Below are positions 1 to 7,878 of a DNA stretch of 30,533 nucleotides, piece by piece (the stretch's first letter is position 1; every line of letters starts with the position of its first letter). The translations under genes were made by a program, and so were the position numbers. This DNA is from Treponema sp. (GTDB lineage Bacteria; Spirochaetota; Spirochaetia; Treponematales; Breznakiellaceae), in contig JAISLX010000013.1 of the NCBI GenBank assembly GCA_031277045.1, positions 1-30,533 of the forward strand, given 5' to 3'. The notes beneath the pieces were generated by a model that saw nothing but the letters and a program-made list of their open reading frames with translations, had not been told where the DNA came from and searched no databases.

Positions 1-31
1 TCTTTATTGTGTTATTATCCGGTAAATCCAT
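1..31 (-). CDS. start of an unidentified gene cut by the window edge
   Basis: The minus strand has an ATG at 31-29 preceded by a perfect GGAGG (42-38) at a six-base spacing. Ten codons (M D L P D N N T I K) are open before the sequence ends. Upstream lies a good promoter candidate. The product cannot be identified from ten residues. The surrounding DNA is AT-rich like the next gene, so both may belong to the same acquired segment. The call rests on the ribosome binding site and promoter only. Confidence 0.5.
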   Translation of the reverse strand, partial: MDLPDNNTIK

Positions 32-54
32 TATATTCCTCCAGTCATTATATG

Positions 55-83
55 ACAATATATTCTTTACGATTATTTGTCAA
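55..83 (-). promoter_or_regulatory. candidate sigma-70-type promoter for the edge gene
   Basis: On the minus strand TTGACA (83-78) is followed after exactly 17 bases by TATTGT (60-55). A GGAGG and ATG follow at 42-29. The region is AT-rich, so chance matches are more likely than elsewhere, but the perfect -35 box, the spacing and the downstream ribosome binding site agree. Confidence 0.5.
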
Positions 84-180
84 TATATTTTTCACATAAT
101 TTCCAAAAATTTCAAAAACCATTGCACATAACTCATTATACGCCGAAGCATGAGTTGGCTGAACACCATTTATTCGCAAA

Positions 181-255
181 GTCTGGTTTAATACCCCGCG
201 GCTTGCCGCGGCTCAAGTAAGGCAAAGCCTACAAAGATTTGGTATTAAACCAGAC
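181..255. repeat. nested palindromic element with 15-bp terminal inverted repeats
   Basis: GTCTGGTTTAATACC (181-195) is perfectly inverted at 241-255. Inside are a CCGCGG/CCGCGG hairpin (196-201, 206-211) and a smaller AGGC-AAA-GCCT type stem near 220-230. The GC-rich core contrasts with the AT-rich surroundings. No reading frame fits it. It may be a small non-autonomous mobile element, or a strong RNA structure between the two minus-strand genes on either side. Confidence 0.7.
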
Positions 256-281
256 GATAATTATAAATTTCCTTACAGAAC

Positions 282-342
282 GAGCCTCCGCTCCAACCAA
301 CACAACGCTTAAGATACCGCACGGCTTGCCGTGCGGAGGCTC
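282..342. repeat. nested palindrome with 9-bp outer and 9-bp inner arms
   Basis: GAGCCTCCG (282-290) pairs with CGGAGGCTC (334-342). Within it CCGCACGGC (317-325) pairs with GCCGTGCGG (328-336) across a two-base loop. It lies between the 181-255 element and the 346-384 palindrome, so about 200 bases here are almost continuous inverted repeats. Confidence 0.6.
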
Positions 343-345
343 ATT

Positions 346-384
346 GGACTTGTTCGATAACCCGGTTGGTTATCTCACAAGTCC
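346..384 (-). repeat. type A palindrome, copy 1, directly after the 387-836 gene
   Basis: On the minus strand GGACTTGTGAGATAACC (384-368), loop AACCG, then a near-perfect complement (362-346, two mismatches), followed by AATG. It begins two bases after the stop codon of the small membrane protein and could terminate its transcript, although no T-tract follows. The same sequence with the same loop and the same AATG flank occurs on the plus strand at 15780-15818. Confidence 0.75.
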
Positions 385-386
385 AT

Positions 387-836
387 TCAATACATTTCCT
401 TGCTAAATATTTTTCTTATACTTATTTGTGATAATGAAAACATTAATCCGCAAAAAATTGCTGAAATAATATATAATAAAATTTCATTTATTTCATCTGC
501 TATTCTATAGTATCCTAAAAATATTGCCATTTCAATCGCAGAGAAGAAAAATGGAAATAGCGCAATTATTGAAAAAACATCGTCAAATATTTCTGATATT
601 TTTAGCCAATTAAACCAATCTTTTTTTCCAGTTATATAAAAATATAAATTACTCATATATATTAAAATTATTGGCAATACAATTATGAATAATAATCCAA
701 ATATGAAAAATTGCTTAAAAAACAGTAATTCCTTTAAGGATATTATATTTTCCACAATCATAATGAACGATGCGGATAATAATGAACCCATAATTGTGAT
801 TATTATTAAAAGAATATTGCAATTTCTTTTGTACAT
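387..836 (-). CDS. small AT-rich integral membrane protein, unknown function
   Basis: The product is about 149 residues with roughly four hydrophobic segments (starting NILLIIITIMGSLL, then FFIFGLLFIIVLPIILIYM, IIALFPFFFSAIEMAIFLG and EILLYIISAIFCGLMFS) and a basic C-terminus. The ATG at 836 is preferred over the in-frame ATG at 848, because GGAG (845-842) lies six bases before it while nothing like a ribosome binding site precedes 848. No family is recognised. Base composition is far more AT-rich than the GC-rich genes that follow, and codons end mostly in A or T, which suggests recent acquisition. The gene is flanked by a type B palindrome upstream (924-965) and a type A palindrome downstream (346-384). 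It could be a small membrane protein of a defence or immunity cassette, but nothing in the sequence shows that. Confidence 0.65.
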   Translation of the reverse strand: MYKRNCNILLIIITIMGSLLSASFIMIVENIISLKELLFFKQFFIFGLLFIIVLPIILIYMSNLYFYITGKKDWFNWLKISEIFDDVFSIIALFPFFFSAIEMAIFLGYYRIADEINEILLYIISAIFCGLMFSLSQISIRKIFSKEMY

Positions 837-923
837 CTTTTTCTCCATTTTTCTGGATATTGCAAAATGTCAATAATTCAATATTTGCATTCTTTATGAT
901 ATTCATAATAGTTATCCGATGTC

Positions 924-965
924 ACTAGAGTTGTTCAGAAACTGAGGTTTCTGAACAACTCTAGT
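924..965. repeat. type B palindrome, copy 1 (perfect 19-bp arms)
   Basis: ACTAGAGTTGTTCAGAAAC (924-942) and its exact complement GTTTCTGAACAACTCTAGT (947-965) are separated by the loop TGAG. The same core recurs at 15740-15763 and 21705-21734 in the opposite orientation relative to the loop. It marks the border between AT-rich and GC-rich DNA. No T-tract follows on either strand, so it is not a standard terminator. Confidence 0.8.
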
Positions 966-1040
966 AATTGCACAAACAGCGGCATCCATGCCGCTCGTCC
1001 CCGGCGGATGTTCGCGCTTAAGCTCGCGTTAATTGCACAA
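965..1040. repeat. 11-bp direct repeat bracketing a palindromic insert at the end of the rluA-type gene
   Basis: TAATTGCACAA occurs at 965-975 and at 1030-1040, where it covers the stop region of the pseudouridine synthase gene. The bases between contain a perfect AGCGGCAT/ATGCCGCT palindrome (978-985, 988-995). The arrangement resembles a target-site duplication around a small insert, but a simple local duplication is also possible. Confidence 0.5.
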
Positions 1041-1898
1041 GGCCGCCAGGCCGGGCGTTTCCGCGAAACCGGGCAGCCGGTAGTCCCGCTGTATTCCCGT
1101 GGAAGGATCGAAAAAACGGAAACCCCTGGCCCGCAGGGCGATGGGACGCTTCGCTGTCCCGTCCCGCGATGCGGGTTTCCGCGATGCGGGTTCACCCGGC
1201 TCCTCATGCCCGTCCCGCTGCCGGACCGGGGTTCCGCCGTATAACACGTCGTTAAGAATAGGCTCCCCTATCCAGGCCAGGTGGCAGCGGATCTGGTGCC
1301 GGAACCCCCGGCTTATTCTAACCGTAAGGATGCGCGGGCTCCCTGCTTCCCGCGCGGCGGGGCCGCCTGAAACCGCCAGTATCTCCGTCCGGTAGGGGCC
1401 GCCGCGGGCTGGTCCCCGGACTACCGGCCGTACCGCTTTCCGCCCCGGGCCCCAGGGCCGGAAGAAACTTTCAATGGACACAGGCGGGCCGGCAGCGGAC
1501 AAACCTGTTCCGGCGAGGGAGGGGGGAAGCGCAGGAAAACCGGGCAGCTCCGGGGAACCGCCGCCGTCCGCCGCGATGACGGCGGCGTCGTATTCCTTGA
1601 CAAAATCTCCCGCCGACTGCTGGGCGCGCAGCGATACAAAGGCTTCCTGAGTTTTGGCGCAGAGAACCAGCCCTTCCGTTTCAAAATCCAGCCGGTGCAG
1701 CAGCCCTCCTTCCCTGTTGCGCTCGCCCCCGGCTTCAAGGACGGCGGGGCACAGGCCGGCAAACCAGCCCAGCAGCGTACCGGAAGGATCGTCCGACAGG
1801 GGGGCGGCAAACATAAGGGGAGGTTTGTACAGCACCGCGCAGGCGCCGGTTTCGTCAATCACGCGCGGGGCCGTCCACAGGGAAAACCCGCCGCTCAT
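1029..1898 (-). CDS. RluA-family pseudouridine synthase
   Basis: This converts a specific uridine in rRNA or tRNA to pseudouridine in the cytoplasm. The product is 289 residues. The family motif II reads HRLDFETEGLVL, with the catalytic Asp at about residue 71 of the protein started at 1898. The usual TSG that follows (HRLDxxTSG) is TEG here. A second conserved stretch, RISRGFRHQIRCHLAWIGEPILNDVLYGG, lies near the C-terminus. No S4 domain precedes the catalytic domain. The open frame extends upstream to 2012, but that part overlaps the preceding gene. The ATG at 1898 lies 19 bases beyond the upstream stop and is chosen as start. It is last in the operon, behind a second, S4-containing paralogue. 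The exact target base cannot be told from sequence. Confidence 0.85.
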   Translation of the reverse strand: MSGGFSLWTAPRVIDETGACAVLYKPPLMFAAPLSDDPSGTLLGWFAGLCPAVLEAGGERNREGGLLHRLDFETEGLVLCAKTQEAFVSLRAQQSAGDFVKEYDAAVIAADGGGSPELPGFPALPPSLAGTGLSAAGPPVSIESFFRPWGPGRKAVRPVVRGPARGGPYRTEILAVSGGPAAREAGSPRILTVRISRGFRHQIRCHLAWIGEPILNDVLYGGTPVRQRDGHEEPGEPASRKPASRDGTAKRPIALRARGFRFFDPSTGIQRDYRLPGFAETPGLAALCN

Positions 1899-1917
1899 TC
1901 CGGTCCGATCATCCCAT

Positions 1918-2877
1918 TCAGGAGGGGCAGGCGCCGCCCGCCCTTGCTTCAAGGACCCGGAACAAGGGCCGGAAACGATCCGGCAGGGGGCTTGTGAATA
2001 TCCTAGGTTCATGTTCCCCGGGCAGGGTAACGCTTAAATTCCTGGCGTGAAGCATCATGGCCGCACCGGGAAACAGCCGGTCCCTGGCTCCGTACAGCGC
2101 GTCCCCCACGATGGGGTGCCCCAGGTAGGCCATGTGGACCCTGAGCTGATGGGTACGTCCGGTACGGGGATACAGGAGTACCAGGGAGTGGCTGCCCCAT
2201 GAACGGACAAGTTTGAAATAACTGAGGGCTTCTTTTCCCCGTTCTCCGACGGCGAAACGTTTGCGGTCCCGGCTGTCCCGGCGGATCGGGGTTTTGATCC
2301 GCCCGGACGCTTGGGCGGGAACGCCCCGCAGAACCGCGACATACTGTTTCCGCGCTGTTCTGGCTTTGAACTGCCCGGAAAGAAAGGCAAGAGCCTCAAT
2401 GTCCCAGGCGCAGATCATCACGCCTGATGTATCTTTATCCAGCCGGTGTACTATCCCCGGACGGAGGGGATCTCCGGGAACCGGCGCAAGGCCGGGACGC
2501 CCCGCCGGGGCAGAGCCAATACCCGCCGTCCGTCTGAACAGCAGGGCGTTAACCAGGGTTCCGGAATGGTTCCCCGCGCCTGGGTGAACCACCATTCCCT
2601 GGGCTTTGTCGATAACGATCACGCGGGAATCCTCATAGAGCACCGTCAAAGGAATATCCTCAGGCTCTATATCCTGACTCTCAGCCTCGTCCCAGGAAAG
2701 CTCCAGGCGATCTCCGGTTTGTACGACCCGTGAACGCTTGGCCTGTTTCCCGTTGACTAAGGCGGTAAGGGAACGGGACTTAACCTGGGAACGGGAGAGA
2801 AGCCCCAGACATTCGGAGACATAGCGGTCAAGCCGGATTCCCGCCGTATCTTCCACGGTTCCGGAAAAAACCGGCAT
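1918..2877 (-). CDS. rluD: RluC/RluD-type 23S rRNA pseudouridine synthase with S4 domain
   Basis: The product (319 residues) has an N-terminal S4 RNA-binding domain at about residues 14-60 (IRLDRYVSECLGLLSRSQVKS), then the RluA-type catalytic domain. The motif HRLDKDTSGVM is at about 144-154, with the catalytic Asp at 147. Further conserved segments are LYEDSRVIVIDKAQGMVVHPG and YPRTGRTHQLRVHMAYLGHPIVGDALYG. Length and order match RluD, which modifies helix 69 of 23S rRNA and assists 50S assembly. RluC is the alternative. Its start codon overlaps the stop of the upstream membrane-protein gene by one base, so the two are translationally coupled. Family is certain and the symbol is likely. Confidence 0.9.
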   Translation of the reverse strand: MPVFSGTVEDTAGIRLDRYVSECLGLLSRSQVKSRSLTALVNGKQAKRSRVVQTGDRLELSWDEAESQDIEPEDIPLTVLYEDSRVIVIDKAQGMVVHPGAGNHSGTLVNALLFRRTAGIGSAPAGRPGLAPVPGDPLRPGIVHRLDKDTSGVMICAWDIEALAFLSGQFKARTARKQYVAVLRGVPAQASGRIKTPIRRDSRDRKRFAVGERGKEALSYFKLVRSWGSHSLVLLYPRTGRTHQLRVHMAYLGHPIVGDALYGARDRLFPGAAMMLHARNLSVTLPGEHEPRIFTSPLPDRFRPLFRVLEARAGGACPS

Positions 2878-3404
2878 CAGGGATCCTCCGGGGCGATTCC
2901 CGGCGAATCCGCCGCCGCGCCCGCGTTATTGTCGATAACCGGGGCGTGGGTAACGCGAATATCCCCGTGATCCCGGTTCCGCTCCCGCCGCTGTTTCGCC
3001 TTGACGATGACAAAATCAATAATAGCGATGGTAACGGAAGCGGCGGCGGCTATCATAAGGGTTTGCCCTTTTTCCTCTCTGGACATTTCAATGGCCCCCG
3101 GCCCTTTGAGCGGCCAGGGAAGATAGGCTTTGTTCTTATCGTGCGTAAAAAACCGGATGGAATCCATCGCAAACGTGGAAAAGAACATGGTTAAGGGAAA
3201 ACTGCCAAAGGCCACGATTTCGCCCCGTCTAAGGTCCTGAACCCACGGGGGATATCCCGGCGAAGGTGAAGGGACAGTGGGCAGAATGTCGGGGGCGGCT
3301 GTCTGGCTTCCCCCGGAATTTCGCGCGGATGTTTGGGCCGGGGCGGGCAGGACGCCCAGGACCGTAAAAACAAGGACCGGTAACAACCGGCATATTCGCT
3401 TCAT
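2877..3404 (-). CDS. small exported or membrane protein of unknown function
   Basis: The 175-residue product starts with a signal peptide (MKRICRLLPVLVFTVLGVLPAPAQ), followed by a Pro/Ser-rich stretch. The middle part reads WVQDLRRGEIVAFGSFPLTMFFSTFAMDSIRFF. A second hydrophobic segment (QTLMIAAAASVTIAIIDFVIV, about 120-140) is followed by a basic stretch and a low-complexity tail. No catalytic motif is visible and no family is recognised. The ATG shares four bases with the stop of yggS, and its stop overlaps the start of the rluD-type gene, so it is an integral member of the operon. One or two membrane anchors with a short cytoplasmic tail are the most that can be inferred. Confidence 0.75.
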   Translation of the reverse strand: MKRICRLLPVLVFTVLGVLPAPAQTSARNSGGSQTAAPDILPTVPSPSPGYPPWVQDLRRGEIVAFGSFPLTMFFSTFAMDSIRFFTHDKNKAYLPWPLKGPGAIEMSREEKGQTLMIAAAASVTIAIIDFVIVKAKQRRERNRDHGDIRVTHAPVIDNNAGAAADSPGIAPEDP

Positions 3405-4141
3405 GGCCGCTCTCCAAAAATCGCCGTACCGATACGCAGCAGGGTGGAACCTTCCTCAACGGCAATTTCAAAATCCCCCGACATGCCCATGGAAAGGCAG
3501 GACCAGTCCGCCTGGGGGAAGCGCGAAACCAGCGCCGCCTGTGCGTGGACCAGAGCCCGGAAAGAAGCGCGAACCGGCGCTTCGCCTGAGTTAAAGGGTG
3601 CCATCGTCATCAGCCCCGCCGCCTGAAGTCCGGGGCAGGAGAGAAGCCGTTCGGCCGCCCGTATTAGGCTTTCCTCGTCCTGAAAGCCTGATTTTGAGGA
3701 TTCGCCTGTATGGAGTTCCAGCAATACCGGAAGCGGCCGTTCCCGTCCCCCGGCGTGTTTGGCAAGCTCCGCGATAATCTCTTCCCGGTCAAGCGACTGG
3801 ACACAGTCGAAGATCCGGGAGGCCAGCTTCGCTTTGTTCCGCTGCAGGGATCCAATCATGTGAAGTTCGCTTTCCCGGAACGGGAATGCGGCCGGCGCGC
3901 CTGACGGGGGAGGATCCCCGGCGAAAGCGGGTTTGATACGGGCGGAAAACTTTTCCGCCGCCTCCTGAACCCGGTTTTCCCCAAAAAGCCGGATACCGTT
4001 ATTCCAGGCATCTTCTATGGCGGCGGCAGGCTGAAATTTGGAAACCGCCATAAGCCGGATATCCTTCCGCCTCCTGCCCGCGCGTATGCAGGCCCTTTGT
4101 ATGCGTTCCTCAATGACTTCCAGCGCCGCCGCGATAGACAA
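3401..4141 (-). CDS. yggS: YggS/PLPBP-family pyridoxal phosphate homeostasis protein
   Basis: This is a cytoplasmic PLP-binding protein of the fold-type III barrel family that buffers the cofactor and amino-acid pools. The PLP lysine is K35 in LMAVSKFQP. Other family signatures are LFGENRVQEA, ELHMIGSLQRNKAK, VQSLDREE and the C-terminal LSMGMSGDFEIAVEEGSTLLRIGTAIFG, whose Ser/Gly residues bind phosphate. A TTG start at 4141 is proposed: GGGAGA lies five bases upstream, the TTG sits one base after the ksgA stop, and the resulting 246 residues are close to the family's usual length of about 230. The frame is open to 4201, but that would overlap ksgA and add an atypical N-terminus. Confidence 0.92.
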   Translation of the reverse strand: MSIAAALEVIEERIQRACIRAGRRRKDIRLMAVSKFQPAAAIEDAWNNGIRLFGENRVQEAAEKFSARIKPAFAGDPPPSGAPAAFPFRESELHMIGSLQRNKAKLASRIFDCVQSLDREEIIAELAKHAGGRERPLPVLLELHTGESSKSGFQDEESLIRAAERLLSCPGLQAAGLMTMAPFNSGEAPVRASFRALVHAQAALVSRFPQADWSCLSMGMSGDFEIAVEEGSTLLRIGTAIFGERP

Positions 4142-4142
4142 T

Positions 4143-5021
4143 CTATTCTCCCAAACCAAGGTATTGAAGCCGCAGGGCCAGTTCCCGAAACTGGGGAACA
4201 TCCAAATTTTCAGGCCGCTCGTCCGGTCTTATTCCGCAGTGTTCCAGGGCGGTCATAGTCAATTCCCTCACCCCCTGTCCCGCGCCGGAACGAGACGACA
4301 CAAAAGCCTCTAAGCTATTTTTAATGGTTTTACGCCGGGAAGAAAAGAGCCGCCGTATCATAGGGTGCAGAAGAGGGGGCGCGGCCCTATCCGCGGCGTC
4401 CTCTCTCAGTTCAAGACTGAGTCCCGCCGAATCGACGCGGGGCGGCGGATAGAAACACGAGGGTCCCATAGTTATGAGAGTTTTCACCTTGTACAGTCCG
4501 GCGACAAGCACCGTAAACGACGAATAATCTGCCTGTCCCGGCCGGGCCGTCAAACGGCGCCCCACCTCTTTCTGCACCGTTACTACCATGCGCCTGAAAA
4601 AGCGTTTCCCCTCCGCGAGATCCCCCAAAAGAACGGCGGCGATGTTGTAGGGCAGGTTCCCCAAAAGAAAGGGGGCCTCCCCCTCCCCTTTCCAGGTTTT
4701 AAGCGCGTCCCCCGGAACCAGGGAAAAGCCGGGGTTGCCGCCGAATTCTTCCCGCAGAAATTTCACAAAGCCCGGATCGAGTTCGAACGCTTTTACCCTG
4801 GCCCCCCGCTCAAGAAGCTCCCCGGTCATGGCCCCCAGGCCGGGTCCGATTTCCCAAACTCCGTCCCCCGGCTTTAACTCCAGGGCGTTGGTCAGTTTTT
4901 CGCGGATGGCGCCCTTGATCAAAAAATTTTGCCCCAGTTTTTTCCGCGTCCCAAGGCCCCGTTCATCCAGAAAAGCCTTGATAGCGATCGGGGAATCGTA
5001 ATTAAGGGAGGCGCCGTACAT
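4143..5021 (-). CDS. ksgA: 16S rRNA dimethyladenosine transferase KsgA/RsmA
   Basis: The enzyme dimethylates the two adjacent adenines in the 3' terminal hairpin of 16S rRNA using SAM, late in 30S assembly. It is 292 residues. It has the N-terminal KKLGQNFL signature (about 27-34), the SAM-binding EIGPGLGAMT (57-66), an acidic residue at the end of the next strand (AFELDPGF), and the catalytic NLPYNI (122-127). The C-terminal helical region includes FYPPPRVDSAGLSLE. The frame is open to 5561, but everything beyond 5021 is antisense-like shadow of comEC in another phase. The ATG at 5021 lies 17 bases after the comEC stop and gives the normal family length. Confidence 0.95.
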   Translation of the reverse strand: MYGASLNYDSPIAIKAFLDERGLGTRKKLGQNFLIKGAIREKLTNALELKPGDGVWEIGPGLGAMTGELLERGARVKAFELDPGFVKFLREEFGGNPGFSLVPGDALKTWKGEGEAPFLLGNLPYNIAAVLLGDLAEGKRFFRRMVVTVQKEVGRRLTARPGQADYSSFTVLVAGLYKVKTLITMGPSCFYPPPRVDSAGLSLELREDAADRAAPPLLHPMIRRLFSSRRKTIKNSLEAFVSSRSGAGQGVRELTMTALEHCGIRPDERPENLDVPQFRELALRLQYLGLGE

Positions 5022-5038
5022 CGCGGGAATCGGCCGGG

Positions 5039-6607
5039 TTACGGCAGGGCCGGAACGCGGAATCTGGCGCGGCGCCGGGCAAAGAATAGAATTAAACCGG
5101 CAAGCAGGATTGAAACCCCCAGCACCGGCAGCCAGGAGCCGGTTTTTACCGGCCCCGCCGAACCGGAACCCAGCGCGATTCCCGGAAAGCCGGCGGAAAC
5201 GCCCACCAGCGCGTCCAGGGTTTTGTAAAGCGCGGAAAGGCCCATGCCCAGCGGCCGGGCAAGAAAGGGCAGAAGCGTATCGAGGGCCAAATAACCGATG
5301 GTCAGGATCATAAACAGGCTTGTCAGCGGAACAATTACCAGACCCGTTACGATACCTGCGGGCCGCAGCTCGCCAAAATTCGCGGCGCTGACCGAAGCGG
5401 TGGCTATAAAGGCCCCCAGTGAGGCGGAAAGCCCCCCAAGCAGGGCCGGGGGGAGCCGGCCCCGAAACAGTTCGGTTATTTTCACGCCCAGGCGGAGGAT
5501 TCCCCAAAGCGCCAGGTAAGACAGGATAAACGAAACGGCGATCCCCGATTCGGGCTGCCACACAATCTGCGCGATAAAAGCCAGATTAAGAAGGGAAACG
5601 GGATTCCGCGCCAGAGAACACACAACCGCCATTGCCCCCAATAGATACATGATCGCCGCCCGGTCCAGGGAGGGCTGGGAACCCACCAGAAACACATACC
5701 CCGCAATAAACAGAGCGCCGATCAGGGCCGCCCACCGTGAACCAAGGCCCGGCTTAAAAAGAAAGGCGATAAGGGCGGAAAGTACCGCCAGGTGCATACC
5801 CGACAGGGCAAGTACGTGGGAAACCCCGGCTTCCCGGTAAGAGCGGGCAAAGTCCGAATCCAGATTATCCCGGACACCCAAAAGCAGGGCCAGCGAAAGG
5901 CTGCCCCAGTTTTGGTTATCCGGACGGCTTAGACGGGAAACCAGGTTTTGCCGCAGGCCGGTACGGAACCGTTCCAGGGGCGGCGCCGGGGAAACAACGT
6001 GGACCCCCGCAGCCCGAAACATACCGGGACCGGATTCGCCTGAACGGGGCGGCAGAAAAACGCCTTCCAGGTACACCGCGCAGTTCCTGCCGAATTCCTT
6101 CAGGTCCTCCAGGCGGCCGCCGGGGAACAGCGCCGTTACTCTGCCTCCGGCGGAACTCCTGACCCCGGCGCCGCCGATAGCGGCGCCGTCAAAGGCCCAA
6201 GCCTGTCCAAGTTCAAGCCGGGCCATACCGTTTCCCCCGGCGGTTTTCCGGGGATCCTCCAGCAGCACCCCCTCAAGAGCACCAACTTTGCCGGCGGGAA
6301 GTCCCAGATCGGGCGGCCCGGGTATACGGCCGGCAACGGCGGCGCCGAGTACAAGACCGGCGGCGCAGGCGGAACCGAGAGCGCAAAAAACCCTTTGGGA
6401 TCGCCGCGGCGTAAGAACCGGGGAACTGAGTGCCGAAAATACGGACCACAGCGCCGCCCCGGCGGCTATAAAAATCCACCCGGCGCCGGAAAACAGGCCG
6501 GAACCTGAGAAAAAACCACGGGAATTAAGAAGATATGTGCCGTAATAGGAGAGAACTGTCCCCGCGGTAAGGGCGGAAAGGGGAAACGGATGGTTTTGTT
6601 TTACCAT
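5039..6607 (-). CDS. comEC: ComEC/Rec2-family DNA-uptake channel protein
   Basis: The product is a 522-residue multi-spanning inner-membrane protein. It has a hydrophobic N-terminus, then an OB-like soluble stretch (about 105-205). The competence domain carries the family hallmark HVLALSGMHLAVL (264-276) and about seven or eight further membrane segments to the C-terminus. In transformable bacteria ComEC carries single-stranded DNA across the inner membrane. The C-terminal metallo-beta-lactamase domain of longer ComEC proteins is absent, and the chain ends in a short basic tail (FFARRRARFRVPALP). The start overlaps the end of the HEAT-repeat gene by seven bases. No other competence genes are in the window, so activity in uptake is only inferred. 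Confidence 0.88.
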   Translation of the reverse strand: MVKQNHPFPLSALTAGTVLSYYGTYLLNSRGFFSGSGLFSGAGWIFIAAGAALWSVFSALSSPVLTPRRSQRVFCALGSACAAGLVLGAAVAGRIPGPPDLGLPAGKVGALEGVLLEDPRKTAGGNGMARLELGQAWAFDGAAIGGAGVRSSAGGRVTALFPGGRLEDLKEFGRNCAVYLEGVFLPPRSGESGPGMFRAAGVHVVSPAPPLERFRTGLRQNLVSRLSRPDNQNWGSLSLALLLGVRDNLDSDFARSYREAGVSHVLALSGMHLAVLSALIAFLFKPGLGSRWAALIGALFIAGYVFLVGSQPSLDRAAIMYLLGAMAVVCSLARNPVSLLNLAFIAQIVWQPESGIAVSFILSYLALWGILRLGVKITELFRGRLPPALLGGLSASLGAFIATASVSAANFGELRPAGIVTGLVIVPLTSLFMILTIGYLALDTLLPFLARPLGMGLSALYKTLDALVGVSAGFPGIALGSGSAGPVKTGSWLPVLGVSILLAGLILFFARRRARFRVPALP

Positions 6608-7878
6608 TTGAGGTTATTCAAAGCCTCCCTGGCCGCGGCCTTGACACGCTCGGGGTAATCCAAATAGCCGACATAGTGAAGATTATCAAAAGCAATTCTA
6701 TCCCCTAACTGTCCAAGGGCGCCGATCACCCCCACCACAAGGGATACGTCTTGTTCACCAAAGGTTCCGTCTTTGCCGGTCCTTTCAAACTGGGAATTCA
6801 GGTAGCCCAACTGAAGGGAAAGGGCCTGGGCTGCGTCGGGACTGTTCATAACGGCAAGGCAGGAAATCGCCTCCAGGAGCAGATCCTGCCGGGAGGGCGT
6901 CCGGTTTTCCTGGTATTCCGACTGGATCTGGAAAAAATACTGCAGCACAAGCTGATCCGCCCTCGTCCACTTAAGGTCTCTCAATGTCTGTACCGCGAGA
7001 GAACACAGCAGGGCCAGGGCGGTTCCGTTGTCATTGGTCTCCCGCTGCATGGCGATTTCCAGCGCGGTTTGGGCGAAGGCGCCCTTTTCCGCGTCGCTCA
7101 TACCGCGGCTGGCGGCAACCGCCCGGAAGACGGCCAGTTTTTCCACAGGGGGATTTTTCCGCAGTATCTCTGTCAGGTTCTCGTTGGTGTTTCCGGGAAG
7201 TTTTTCCAGGGCTTCCGCCGCCTGGATTCCCAAGGGTTCAGGGTAACCGGCGGTGATAACCGCGAAAAGAACCGGGAAAGAACTCTCGCTCCCCAGCTCC
7301 CCCAGAGTATTGACGCAGGCGGAAATAGTGGGAATGTCCACATCCATATTGGACTGGTACAGGCTGTTTTGATTCGTCAGGAACTGGTTAAGATTCTCCA
7401 CAATCTGGACGCTGCCTTGGGCTGCGCCCTGGGCAAGAACCGCCAGGGCGTCAAGGGCGGCTATTCTGACCTGGGAATCCCGAAAATAGTTAAAGATACT
7501 CCACAGGGTATCCACGCTCCGGGTATAGGAACTGGTCTCCGCCCCTCTGGCGGCAACAACCGTCAAATTAAGAAGGTCCGGATCGCCCTGCAGGACTTCG
7601 GCGTTTTGCAGGGAAAAATTCAGGGCGTACTCGTAAAGTTGTCCGATAAATTCCGAAGCCCGCTCGTCGGTCGCGGCGTCCAGCAGGATCCCCGCCTTGC
7701 TGGAAAGACTGGCCCGCGTAAAATTTCGCTGGTAGGAATTGAGTATCGAATCCTGGGCCCCCGCCGCCGTTCCCAAAACGAGGAAACACAGGACCAGCGC
7801 CCGAAACAAGCCTGCGCGCCGGCATGGGCCCGGCCTTCCACTCAGCAGCTTTGCATATAACCTCACGCGGGTAATCAC
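6601..7878 (-). CDS. exported HEAT-repeat protein
   Basis: The product is 425 residues with an N-terminal signal peptide or anchor (RALVLCFLVLGTAAGAQD). Helical repeats follow, with degenerate HEAT-like units such as VRIAALDALAVLAQGAAQ, FPVLFAVITAGYPEPLGIQAAEALEKL and a clear C-terminal unit ERVKAAAREALNNLKW. Such repeats form a curved solenoid for protein-protein contact. No catalytic motif is present. It probably acts in the periplasm or at the membrane. It shares four bases with the upstream PilZ gene, so the two proteins are made together and might cooperate, but the partner is unknown. Confidence 0.8.
   Translation of the reverse strand: MITRVRLYAKLLSGRPGPCRRAGLFRALVLCFLVLGTAAGAQDSILNSYQRNFTRASLSSKAGILLDAATDERASEFIGQLYEYALNFSLQNAEVLQGDPDLLNLTVVAARGAETSSYTRSVDTLWSIFNYFRDSQVRIAALDALAVLAQGAAQGSVQIVENLNQFLTNQNSLYQSNMDVDIPTISACVNTLGELGSESSFPVLFAVITAGYPEPLGIQAAEALEKLPGNTNENLTEILRKNPPVEKLAVFRAVAASRGMSDAEKGAFAQTALEIAMQRETNDNGTALALLCSLAVQTLRDLKWTRADQLVLQYFFQIQSEYQENRTPSRQDLLLEAISCLAVMNSPDAAQALSLQLGYLNSQFERTGKDGTFGEQDVSLVVGVIGALGQLGDRIAFDNLHYVGYLDYPERVKAAAREALNNLKW

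Noticed and set aside
1..400. CRISPR array suggested by the dense repeats
   Set aside because: The repeats are individual palindromes of different sequence, without constant-length spacers or cas genes.
4143..5561. A single 472-codon open frame covering ksgA and upstream sequence
   Set aside because: The part beyond 5021 overlaps comEC out of phase and reads as Pro/Arg-rich shadow. KsgA similarity begins at the ATG at 5021, which gives the normal length.
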